Below are positions 1 through 13,700 of a DNA stretch of 64,000 nt, in pieces. The position numbers and the translations under genes were made by a program. The stretch covers positions 2,108,001 through 2,172,000 of the forward strand of contig OZ176056.1 in assembly GCA_964247055.1 (NCBI GenBank), in the 5' to 3' direction. The DNA is from Paragordius varius (lineage: Eukaryota > Nematomorpha). Positions within the stretch are counted from its first letter, which is position 1. Every line of letters begins with the position of its first letter. The notes beneath the pieces are model-generated. The model was not told where the DNA came from. It made no database searches and worked only from the letters and a program-made list of their open reading frames with translations.

Positions 1-1715
1 TAAAATTTGATTATAATAATTTAAAGCAAAAAAACACGCGTTTTTACGTGATTGTATGATATTGAAGCTGTGCCAATTTATTATACGAGAACAAGGGTAC
101 TTTTGTTAAGCTCAAAATTATTTTTGTAGGTCCTTACTTATGATTTATTTATAAAGTATGGCAAATACTTTACTGTTGCAAAATACTAGCCAAATAAAAA
201 CTAAAAAAAAATAATATTATAAATTCAAGATAAAAAAAGAGTTTATAAATTAGTTTAGAATATGTTTGGTAATTATGATTGGTGCTTAATATTTCGCGAT
301 TACATATAGGGTGATTATTGATCGAGAGTGCTCCCAATGGTATCCAAATCTTAAAACACGTATTCTATGGCTTTGGTGCAGTGTGCGAAAATATATTTAA
401 AACTGTATGATTTAAAAAAATTTACTTAACCTATTTTTTTGGTGTATATTTTAGAAAAAAACTAAAATTCTTTATATTTTTCCATTTTAACACTTTATAT
501 CCTTTTGAGGTAGTGTTAATCATAAAAATATTTTAAGCGTTAGGCTAAATTTAATGATATGCTGTTTTAGCCTCTTAGTATGATAAAATAAGGTAAAAAT
601 GCCTGTAAACTTTTTTCCTTAATATTTTTATATCGCAAATACAACAGGCAAATAAATGTATCATTATGAAAAAGCTTTCGGATTATAGAAATTTTTGATA
701 TTTATCTAATATCAGCTACTTGCTTCAATCATGTTTTGGAGTTATCCGTTAGAATTAAAAATGTTAACTGTAAAAATTATAAATATTTTTATCTAGAAGA
801 CATATTGAAAAACAATTTTCAGTCCAATTGATTTTGAAACCGTTATTTTACGAAAATCTCTGGATTAGAAAACCCCCTCAACATGCCATCTCGTACAGAT
901 AATGTAATAAATTGTTGACCATTTATTTAGTTTTGGAGTGAGTCTTTGGTTTTAAGTGTGAAATTAAGAGTTAAGAAACTAGAATTTATAAAATATAACA
1001 CTTATCTAATAAATTTAAATTAATTTTTATTTTATGGTTCTGACGTACAAATACCCCAAAATATTTTTATCTATTCCACGTGCATAAAATAAAAGAAATG
1101 TTTATTCATTGAGGTAACATTTATAGAACAGCGGTTTATATATCAAAGGATATAGTTTGAAAAAATAAAAAGATAAAAGGGGAGTTAAATGGCTAAACTA
1201 AAATTATGTAATATAGGCATTTAAAAATACTTTATCAAATTTCAAACGTAAAAACAATTGTATCCCGTTTTTTCCAATAGGGTAGATGTACATGTAGATA
1301 TATTGTTTTAAACATTAATTTTTATAAGATTTTGTGAGCGAATGTTTGCCAATTATGATTTTCCTAATATTAGGTCGCACGTGAGGTCTTGGAGGGCCGC
1401 CTATTGGACAAATCTGGCTTGAATCAATTTTTTTCGAAGCATGTTATGGGCCGTTTTGAGATGTATTTATAATTATATATTTTTTCAGAAGCAATGCAGT
1501 TTCTGTTTTAAATTGTATTTTACAAGTTACATCTAATATTAACAATAAGTTACTAAACGATTAGTCTGCTTTATTTTTCCCTTCAATTTTCGAAATAAAA
1601 AAAAATCAAATTTATTTATTGGATAAACAACTTTGTGAATAGTTTTGCTACAATATATCTATAGTATTCATATGGGAAATCTTCCAAAAATATTATATAT
1701 TCAATAACAAATTAA
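1..1715. other. Noncoding flank of ACC start and 3' flank of micro-exon gene A
   Basis: No coding exon is seen here. The stretch is AT-rich, almost identical to 33,129-34,838, and runs from the inferred ACC start codon of an off-window copy to the stop codon of the micro-exon gene. It may hold an ACC promoter, but no clear core promoter motif stands out. Confidence 0.5.
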
Positions 1716-4700
1716 TTATTCAGGCGCTGGCTTTAGATTTCCAATGGCTTCTTCCAAAACTTCTAAAATTATGAATTAAATACAGTTACAATTATAATTA
1801 TAATGTTTAACACTGTATGTTATAGTTTAAAATATATTTGTTATCTATATATATATATATATATATACCTTTTGATATTTCAGGATCCTCCAATCCTAAT
1901 GCATCTAGGATTATTATAAAAAATTGTTTATTTGGTTAAAGTGGAATTTTATTAATCCAGTGTAGTAAATAACAAATAAGATAATGTATTAAGTATTGTT
2001 AAATATTTTTCATATCTTAGGATGTATACTGTAAATAAAACTTCATTGTCAATTTATACCGAGGATTTCAAATTTTCTAGTTCTTAATTATTAGGAGTTT
2101 TTTATGTGTGACAGGATTATCAATTTGCTTATATTACAATCGATATAAAAATTAATAAAATAATTTTTATAAATAATAAATTACTCTCAAATCCTTCTGG
2201 AAACATGGCGCCTATATCATTAAGAAAATATATAAAGTTATGCCATATAACCAAATATTTGATATATTTAAATTAACAATATTTAAATAAAAAAATATAT
2301 AATTAATTAAGTAATTTGTCAAGTTTTTTGATAAATTTTTTTCCTGCATTTTATTTAACAATTAATAATAATAATGTTAAAATTAATTACTTTCATTTGC
2401 TTTGTCGATTAAATCTAATTTAAGGTAGCATAATTATGAAAAAGTGATTCGCTATTATTTTCATAACATAAGGGTTTAATTGTTGAATGGATAAATATTT
2501 GATTTTTATTGATTAATTTTTTTTGAACATTCATAATTTTTTTGGTTTTATTATAGTGCTTCATGGATCTTCTTTCAAATTAAACCTATATGCTTCATGG
2601 ATGTTCTTTCAAATTAAAACTGTAATTAGCTTTAAAATATAATTAATAACTATAAGCGGAGTAAAATAATTTATTTTTAAAGTAATATAATATAAAATGG
2701 TTATAATGACACTTTCCGAGAAGTTTTCGCGTTTGATAAAAAGATATGCTTTATACCTTGAATAGTGTCCATCATATCTATATACATTGTTTAAAGCCGA
2801 AAATATTTTTTTGTATTTGAATACATTAAAATACAAAAAATATACTGCTAATGCGCTCTTTCAAAGCTAAATTTGATATATATAATTTATTGATTTGTGA
2901 AATTTTTTAATTTTTAGTATTATAAAGCATACATTTTATGGATATTTTCATGCCGTCTAAATAATTTATAGAAATATTAAACAAAAGACAATAAGGTAAC
3001 CTAACAAAAATCTTTCTCAAATATAAAAGAGTACTTGAAAAGTACCTGTCATTTTTTTCAAAATATTTAACAATTTTAATCCTATATGTGAGGTTGGAAA
3101 TCAGCGTGTCTCCGAAACCTAAATGGCTTAAATAAATATATTTTAAAAACCGGCAGTTTTAATAATTATTCGAATTTATTGTTATTACTAATTTAGGTGA
3201 TTTTAAACAAATGTCGTCAATTAATACACAATAATTTTTTTAAACATTATATAAATTTCATAACTTATCACAAAATTTATCACAATGTGGGCTCTTATAG
3301 TAATCTTTACATACAATTTTTTTTTCATTAAACCAATTTTATTTTAATTGTTTAAAAAAAATACCAATTTTGGCCCGATCTATATAAAATTTAATGATTT
3401 AATTTAAAATTTTATAAATTATATTGCCATTAAAATTACTTATATTTTCTGGACCTAATCAAGAAGTAAAATATTTTAAAATATAATTTTTATAATGAAA
3501 ACTATATAATAAAAATATATTACTGATATTTCGCGTTTCCTCCAAAAAGTTTTTTGATTCTAATTATATATATGGATAATTTTAATTAAAGATCTTTAAA
3601 AAATAAAAATAATTGCTACTAAAACATAAAAATGTTAAGATTAGATCCTAAATTGTATTGAAGAGTATATTGAAATACAAAGCTATTTTGATTTAAAAAT
3701 GAAAGGTAAGTAAAAAATAAATATATATGTCAATAAATTAAAAATTTGATGGTATTTAAAACTTTATTAGAGTCTTCAGGAGTTCTTGGGAAAAATACAT
3801 AAACATCATTTAATCAAAAAAACTTTTATAAGTTATTACGTATTAAATCACATGATTCTATAAAACATTTTTTACCAAACGCAACATTTACTATCCAAAC
3901 GAAATAAAAAAAGTTTCTTTTAGTTGAAAAAATGTTGCGATGAATGAATGTTGCATTTGATTGAAAATGGTATAATTATAATTAAACGGGCTTTTTGAAA
4001 ATTCAAATTAAATTTTAAAAAAATCAAAATATATCAACTGCCATAAAGTAATTTTAAAAACCTTATTGGAATCTTTATAAATTATTATAAGTCATACAAT
4101 TAGATATAAAACATGAGATTTAAGCTTTTTCGATTTTTAAAATTTTGATATTTTTTGTTATTACAAATATGGTAAAATTTTTAAACCTTCACATTTTAGA
4201 TAAAAGAGTTGAAACACAATCTATTTTTCTTGATTCACTATTATTCTTTTAGGGTATTGGCCGCTAAAAAGAATTTAAGGGAATTTGAAGAACAATCGCA
4301 GTGGTTTTTCTTAAAAATTTTGACGAGCCGTAGAGCTTTTAGGGCTGCGGTTTAAATTAAATTATTAGCTTTATACAAAAACCCAAGTCTCTTAAAAGCG
4401 TACAACCAGTATAAATTCACAAACGCCAATTAAAAAGAGTGGAAAATTATGAAGACTAGTGACCTGATTTTTAAAATTAGCCAGCAATATAATGTCCACC
4501 AAGGCAACTCAAGTTTTTAGTAAGACTATGTTTTTAAACAAACTTCTTGAATATTTTTTATTTTTACAAATATTATGGATCATTATAATTCATTAAAGCT
4601 AATGAATAAATTATACATTAACTTTCATCATTCTTCCAATAAATTTTAATTTATAACAGCTGAATTTTGGTTTATATTTTATAAAACGTATTTTTTGAAA

Positions 4701-7700
4701 AGTCAGTAACCATCTAAGAGAACGGTATCAATGTTAAAAACCGGTATTAAAAGTTATACTGTAAGCCAGGTCTTCCAAATTTTAAGAGATATGCTGTTTA
4801 TTTTAAATTTTTACAACCCGATTGTGATTATAAACGAGCAGAAACCATTGAAATTTTGGTTCCACTTTTTTTTGACTTGGTTTTCCGGGCGTTAGTTTTC
4901 ATGTTTTGTCCTTATAATTTTAATTTTTATCAATATAGATTCTAAGTAAGACATATACCTTCCATAAGATTGGATCCTTCTGCAGAGGTAAAATAAATAT
5001 ATTCAATACATCAGTAAATTACTAAGTACCTGTATTCAAATTTTCGACATCTGAAATATATGGTTTATATCATTAAAATCATAACGATATATGTGCAAAA
5101 ATGATTTTCAAAAATTGCTCAATTATCTTTAAAAGATGTGTTTTATAAAAATATTTAATATATAAGAAATTTAGAATTGAAAAACATACGCTCCAATATT
5201 TGTCGGCCTATAAAATTAAAGTGAAATAAAATTCTTTTTTTTTGAAAAAAATTAAATAATATAATTTTTTCGAATTGTACCTTGAACGATTCTGTCATGA
5301 CTAGTTTTAAATCTTTTGCCTTATGTAAAATATTATAAAAAGTATACTTGGTCGAAGTTCTAATTGATATAGAAACGAATTATAAATTGGTAATTAACCT
5401 TAATCGTATTTAGGTCAAATTTATCCAATCTATAATAAATTTTGATAGCGGTATTTTATGTGTTTATTTAAAGTAATAAAAAGTTTTTTGGTTACCCTTT
5501 TTTCAGAAAAAATATTTTTTTTTAACTTAATGCTAAATTAAATGAAATTTACAATCACAAATGACTTTATAAAATTAATTAATTCACTTATGTTCTTTAA
5601 GTGCTGATTACCCAATTTTATTTTTTGAAATTAATAAATTAACCAAGATTTAATATGTTATAAAAAATGAAGTCTAGATTACTTATAAATATGAAATAAT
5701 CCCTCTATTTAAACAATTTTTTTATTATTTCAAAAAATATCGGCTTTTGAAATATAAATATTTCTTTTTTGCATTAAAATGTAAGTTATACCGCTTATAT
5801 CATCCTCACCTACATCATAGTCTAAATTTAGGGAAATATATATATATATGTATACTCCATCAGAACTGGAATCAACAAAAAATATATGGAGTCTTAAGAA
5901 CTAACTTAATTTCGGCCTTAAAATTTGAATATTGTCAACTGACCTTAAGTTTATGCATTAATCTTTACAAGGATAATATAAATTAGCCAAATTTATAAAA
6001 TAATATAATATTTCGTGATTATTCTTAAACTTTTATGTAAATTATGGTTTTTTATTGTCATACATCTTTTTAAAGATGTCTATTTTGATTGCATATTAAT
6101 TAAAAGGTTAAAAAAATTTTCATCAGTTTTTTTGGAGACCTATTTTTATAATTTGGTTCATGTTGTGTGATATGGAATCATACATTTCATAATTGATATA
6201 ATATTTAGCCGACCTAGGGTTAAACTGCTTATATGTTAAAAAACTTTGGTAGCAAAAAAATATATGTGCTAAAAAAGTTTGGTTTTTAAAATTATTTAAA
6301 AAAATTACAAAACATTAATAAAGGTAATATTAATTAAATTAATACTGCAATTTTATCTAAAAATTGTACATCCACCATATCATATCATATTTTTAAAAAT
6401 TTATGAAAGGCACGGCTAAGGTCATATAAACTAATAATTTTTTTTATAAAAATCTACTTCTTTGAAGACCGGATGGTCCAGGTTGGGGTTCTGTGGCCTC
6501 TGTTTAAAATATAATTGGAAAAAATAATATGTATATCATAAAAATATTTAGCTAGTATTTTAATTAAAACCTGATGTGCTTTGTGGGGTAATTTTAGATA
6601 TGGTATTATCAGAACCTGAAGAAAATATATTTTTTAAATAAAAGTATATAAATCACAGCTAATTTTTCAACAACAATAGTATTTTCTAATTTTCTTATTT
6701 ATATTACCATAAAATAATGTATAAATAGATAGAACCGAATTAAAAAAAAACCTTCAGTTGATGCTGGATTTACACTGGGCCCTGATAAAAATTAAATATT
6801 TGCTTTTAGTTATAAAGTATGTTTTTTTAATTTTTGAACATAAACCGCCAAAGATACTTAGGTTAGGGTATAATACAGTCAAAAAAGTAAAAATTGTTTC
6901 TAAAAATAACGGTATCTGAACAAATTTTAAAATTTGTTAATTACTTTGTCATCAAAAATTAACACTAATTTGTCATTACCTGGTTCTAATTGAGCCAATT
7001 CGCCTCCATCATCTAGATTTTTAGATTTATTTTTAATCATATCAATTTATAAAAATTTCCAAAATAGATTTTAATTGGTTTCAAATAGTTTAGCGAAGCA
7101 AATATTTCAATTAAATAATTTTATACAATTTGCAATGTGTTTAATTACTTATTGTAATATTGAAAAACCAGAAATTACAAAACAAAAAGTTATTTTTATA
7201 TGAAACAATTTAATTATTATATATATTATTACCAGTATTATCAATTGTTTCAACCAATTTAGCTGCTTCAGTGATTTCCACTATTTCAAAAAAAATAAAA
7301 TTTATAAACCAAAGTAAAATTTAAAATATATGGTTAATTTGATAATTAATTTTTATCATAACATATAATTTTTTGGATGATTAAATTATATACCTCCATC
7401 TACAACATTTTAATTTTTAAAAAATTATTTGAGTTTTACCTGTGAGTAGAGTAGCTAATGTTTAAAAATATGTATTTTATAATATATTTTTATATAATTT
7501 ATAATATTAAAAACTTTGAAGTGACCGTTTTTTTAACAAAGCAATTAGTAAAAAATTATTTAATTAAAATAACAATACAAAGTTGCAAATTTATACAAAA
7601 ATTAAATCACAAGGCTATAGCTTATGTTTTTATGGTATATTAGGTGAATTACTTATCCAAACTCTATTCGTTATTAAAGAAAATTTATGATAATATATGT

Positions 7701-10700
7701 TATATTATTGCAATTTTTAAAGAAGTCTTTTGTCTTTGTAAATAAGTAAAAATGACAATATGCAAAATTAATTTTTTGAAAAATCAGAGTCCTTATACAT
7801 TCGAGACCCGCCTTAATTGGCCCTCCCAGCAAACTATAGCAACGCGCAAAAAAATAAGCTCATGTTTCGATGTATACAGAGTCTTGCTTCAAATAATAGT
7901 TTTGACTTGTTAGGTTTTTGGGGACCTCATAAAGAGCAAAAAGCAATAAAATCAATTAAAATGTAATCATTTTTAGGCTTTTAAAAATAAAATATGGAAA
8001 TTTATTTAAAAACATGTCATAGAATAAATAAAATTTGCGAACGGTTTCGTAGACTATAACGTACGTCCGTCCTCAGCGTTAAAAAATGGCCAAAATATAT
8101 TGTTGATATTTTGCAAATAAATCTGAAATATTCTTTTTCCGTATCAAATTTCTCGGTATGGTAATGTTTCGGTTTAGTGTTAAATGTACAGTAAAAATTG
8201 AAATTATACGGACAAATTCTAATAATATAAAGACAAATATTTTCTTTCTAAAAGATAACCATACTTTTTAAATTTTAATTTATTTAAATACAGTAAAATT
8301 GAATTTATACGGACAAAATCTAAAAATATAAAGACAAGATTTTTTTCTAAAAGACAGTCACACTTTATAAAACTGAGATTTCAAAATTTTAATTGTTAAA
8401 AAATTGTAAAATAGGATATATAAATATATTGATAACACAATCAATTACATATTTTATATTTTAAATGTAAATAATTTATATGGAAAAATTTAGATTTAAA
8501 AAAGTATGGTTGTCTTTTAGTAAAAATATTTGTCTTTAAATTTTTACATTTTGTCCGTATAATTTCACTTTTTACTGTATAATTCCTTGTTTTAAACTGT
8601 AAATTATGAAATAGAGATATATATTAAAAACATAATTAATTATGTATTTTATTGCGATATTTATAGGATAAATTTATGGGTTAAAAAATATGGTCATCTT
8701 TTAAAATAAAAATATTGTCATTACATTTTTACGTTTTGTCCGTATAATATCAATTTTACTGTACTGTATATATATAAAGGTTAAATGAAGCAATTTTAAA
8801 TGCAGCTCAAAGAAAATAAGTAATGACTGGACAGAAACATTATTTACATATTATTACTTCATAAAATAAAAGATACTAGCCAATAATTTTAAATTAAAAT
8901 AGGGAGAGTTAGGATCAAATATGTACTAGATATATTCATACTAACTAATTTTATAAATTTATTTCCTAAAAATCTCAAATCAGTTAACCTTGAATCAAAA
9001 CATATTCTTTATTGTTGTAAGACTTAATTCTGTGAAACTATACGGACAAAACGTACAAAAAAGGATTCCTCACAAATTAAAACATTCGTTTGCCTTGATT
9101 TTTCCCCATTTTAATTTTATGTTTTTATTTAGTTTTTTTAACATTTTAAATTATAATTTATCATTTTTTAAACGACAAAAGGCTGAGTTGATTTTATAAA
9201 ATGTCAACATTTTAAGAAAGGGTTGGCTTTTATAGAAAGCTTTTCTTTGAGTTTTTCCGTTTTGTATGATAGGGTAAAATATTAATTTGAAAATAAAATT
9301 ACATTTTACATTATAAAAATACCCGAACTTTTACCCGGTAATATTAAAATATTTGCAATATAAATTAAATCATTATCGTTTACCTGCCACTGAAAATATA
9401 AATAATATAACTTTATAAAAAATATTTTTAGTGTGATATTTTTTTAAATTGATAAATTTTAATCATAAGAATTGCACGTTCATTTTAACCATTAATAATA
9501 ACTAGTTTGAAATATGTATGTGAAATTTAAAAATTTTGTCCAAGATATAACAAAAAACTAATTTAAAGTAATTTTAAAAGAATTAAATCTTTACAATGTG
9601 ATAACTTACCAAAAAAATATAAATAATTTATCAAATATTGGATAAAATATAATTTATTTTAAATCATTTCAATATATTTTATTAATTTCAACGGTTAAAA
9701 TTACTAAATTTTATGTTAGATGTAAATTATTATTAAAAATACCTTGTGGAGTTAGAGCACCTAAGAAGTTTATAAAGCAAAATATTTCGAGAGATTGATA
9801 GAAAAGACAAATATGTATCGTACCAAATCCGATCGCTGCAACAACTAATTTATATCAATGATAAAATAAAATTAGCAAATAATCTTTGAGATTTTTCTTT
9901 TTGAGCTTAAAATGATGTAATTTTTAAAATAATGTTTTATTCAGGGGTATCCTACACGCAGAAACATTTTGTGAATTATCAATTGAAGATTTATAATGAA
10001 TGGCAAATATATGCCCATAAAATCTTTAAATATTGATATTTATTTTATTCAAATTTTCTAGACAAATTTTGCTAAATTGGTGAATAATTAGTAATATATA
10101 TATTAGGAATGTAAACTCATGTATCCTTTATTTTATCAAAAATTAATTTTTTTTCGTTAAATGGGTATAAATATTTGGTAAAGAATGGAAAAACAAGAGC
10201 TTTATGGTAATTCTTATACCTTTTTGATGAATATGATATACTGTTAATACCATAGAGCACTTGTTTTTTCCATTTTTTAACAAATGTTTATACCCATTTA
10301 ACGAAAAAAAAATAAATTTTTAATGAAATAAAGGATACATGACTGTAAGTCGAAAATGCGTTCCATGAAGCCATTTGTATTAATTACCCTTTTTTTACCC
10401 ATTCTTATATTATTTATTTGTATAAATTGTGAGTCAATCAAAATAATTAATTTTATTATATCTTAAAATGCAAATTTAATGTTTTTATTTTTATTAACAT
10501 TTTAACTTTAATTTTTATTCAGGTAAAATGTATTGACAATAAATGCCATTAAGTCTAATTTTTGTTCAAGGTGTCTCATTTAAGATCCTAATAAATGATA
10601 AATATAAGTAGAAATAGTATACCAGGAGAAGCAGCTAAAAGTTTTTTTCCATCAATGACAGAATCCTTTTTATATTAAATATTTTTATACTTGAGTCCGA

Positions 10701-13700
10701 CCTTTGTAAATTGGGCTTGTTTTGTTGGGCCTTTCATACTTCTCCTAAAAATTATAACCTTGCTATAAAGTTTTATTTAATTTCAATTTTATATCACTGA
10801 ATTTATTTCAATCATGTGGCCATGATTTTCAAAATTTTATGCTACTAAAATTCTAAGCAGGGAAAAAAATCAGTATAAATCTCATAAATATAGAAAATGT
10901 AAAAGCAAATTGAGTTTTTTTTGATAATATGATGCAATATCAGCAATAATAATTTGTTGAATTTTCATTAGATTTCTCTAACTTCTTCGGACAAATACAT
11001 AAATAAAGCCTGATTAATGCATTTTATATATATACCGTTTTATTAGGGTCTTTCTTTATATTCGCAGCTAAATTGAAAATAAATAAGATTCACAATTATT
11101 ATATAAAAACATCACATTAAAATCTTTAACCATTTTAACAACACGTTAAAAAATGATTCGACATTGTATTCCAAATCGGTCAAAGCACTTTCTAATTTTT
11201 ATTCTTATTATTATCGTTAAGCTTTTTTATTTTAAATAAATGGACGCTCTTTATTTCAATCCTAACTATGAGCTTTAAAATATTGCCCAATATCTGCATT
11301 TTTCCAATATAGAACAAATTTTTAATATTTATAAGTATCGTTGGTTAACATTGTATAAAATAATTTTTATTGTAACCAAAATAAAAACCGCTTTATTAAA
11401 AATGCGGCAATCAATTCTTTTTAATAAAAATAAGATATATACAATTGAACAAAGGCTGTTAATATACAGTATGCATTTATGTTTGCGCTTATTTCACAAC
11501 ACTTTAGTAGGGGGCAATTTGCAGCACAGTTAGCAGTGTATGGAAAAAAAGAAAGGAATAAATTCTTTATTCAACATTTTGTTGTTTTTTTCCATACACT
11601 AATACTGTGTTGCAATTGCCCTACTATAGTGTGAAATGAGCAGCCATTAAAATTCATACTGTAATAAAAATTTATTTCTTAATTTTCTATTGTTTTTTTA
11701 AAACATGTTCAAATACTTAAAATTTAAATAGAATAAAACCCACACGCTTTTACTTGTTTCTCCTGGCCCTGCCTAAAAAAGTATGATTAATTTTTGTAAA
11801 GGCTAAATTTATATTTTATAGTAAAAATTGGAATTCTAAGACAAAACCTGAAAACATAAAGAAAAATATTTTTTCCAAAAGCAATCATATTTTTGAAATC
11901 TAATTTATAAGTAGAATATATAAAGGTTACCAATTAACATCTTTATTTCATACTTTGCAGTTTGATATAATGAGTTAAAATAGAAATAAAATCTCAAAAA
12001 CTATAGCCGTGTTGAAAAAATATTGGTATTTATATTTTTACGTTTTGTCTGTATAATATAAATTTTTATTGTAAATATTATTATACATAACATAAAAAGT
12101 TTTATAATTACGAGACCTGTTCATAATAATATTTATCCATCGACTGAGTTTCATTTGAATCTGAAAAAATAAAACAAATGTTACAATTATTTTATTGACT
12201 TCGGTTACGAATTCGTCGTGTAAATATAAAAAATAACCAGTCAGTACTTAAACAATTTTAACAATATGATATCGTTTGAAATAAAATATAAATTTGACCT
12301 ATGATAAACTAAATTTTTTGACCAAATAAGTATTTTTAATAATATATATATATATGGTCAACCATTTAACTCTTTATATTATTAAAGCGGGAATTGCATT
12401 TATAAGCAATAAGACCGTTATTTTTTAATCGGTAAACCAATATTTCTGTTATATGGAACCCTTAATTAAACAAAGAATCATGTACAATACGTAGTTTAAT
12501 TATTATATTATAATCCAAAACCAGGGGTATCCAACACAAATGGCTTCGCGGGTCTTTTTGATTCAAAAAATCGGCGGGCAGCAACCGAATGTATATATAA
12601 TTATATATATAAATATTTGATCTTTTGAAAAATATTAAAAAATAAATTAATTTCTATTATTGTGTTTCGAATAAAATAATTCACAAAATTTTGTCAGAAA
12701 TATTATTTTATATTCATAGGAATATTTTTGAAAATATGATTCCAAATTTTTTGCGGGCCGTGGGTCGCACACCCTGCTTACCAATTAAAAATTTCTACAT
12801 TTAAATAATCTAAAAAATATTACTTATTGCAAATTCAGTAACTGACACGTTGGGTATTTTAGTGAGATTCTGCAAAAGCAAAAATTTGAATTAGACAATT
12901 AATTATTGCCTAATAAAAATAATTATGCTAACAAAAAAGGGATTATATTTAATTATAACTTGAATATTTTCTGAAATTTCTAATAATAAATATATAAAAT
13001 ATAAATTAAAATATCGATTAAACCAGCATTGTATTTGTAATCGAAACCGCGGTAATAAACATTTTAAAAATTCTCATTTTCCTTTTTAAAAATCTCTCAT
13101 AATGTATGATTTAGGATCATACGATGTCCGGTTATACATTCTTTCCATAAAAATGTATTTATAATTAAATATGGAATCAAGATTTGCCAATGACTTCAAA
13201 AACCAGCTGTTTCAAAGACAATAAAACTAAAACCGAAATGGTATTTAAACCATAAAAGTTTTATTTAAAAAATTATGTGGATCAAAACAAAAAATTGTTT
13301 ATTAGGAACCAATTTTAAAAAATAATTCTAGTATCAACCATTGCAATGCTTATTTAGATATTTTTTCGACAAAAGCATATATGTATACTTTGTTCAATGT
13401 CCGTTCTGGATTGATTAGTATTAGGTGAATAATTGTCATCCTTGATCTCAATAACTAATTTACAATAAAATGTTAACTATATGCAAAAAATATCAATTGA
13501 CTTTTACTAACTTATTTTTTTCATAAAAAAATTTTGTTTATATTAGTTAAATATGGTTGGTGTAGTGTATATCCTTACCGAATACAATTTGTTTACGATA
13601 TGCTATATAATTTTATAAAAAAATTTATTAAAATATAGCACATATTAATATATAAAACCGGTCGATTGGCTTTGTAATACAATTATTTGCAAACTTTTAT

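Noticed and set aside
5812-5823. 12-nt block ACTATGATGTAG with good splice sites, between the exons at 5,856 and 5,312
   Set aside because: The junction there is phase 2, and including the block would create a stop codon. It is conserved only because the whole patch is nearly identical in both copies.
7880-7935. Conserved stretch GGGGACCTCATAAAGAGCAA as a small RNA gene
   Set aside because: It is present in both copies but with no convincing secondary structure or promoter, and similar identity is found in other intronic stretches.
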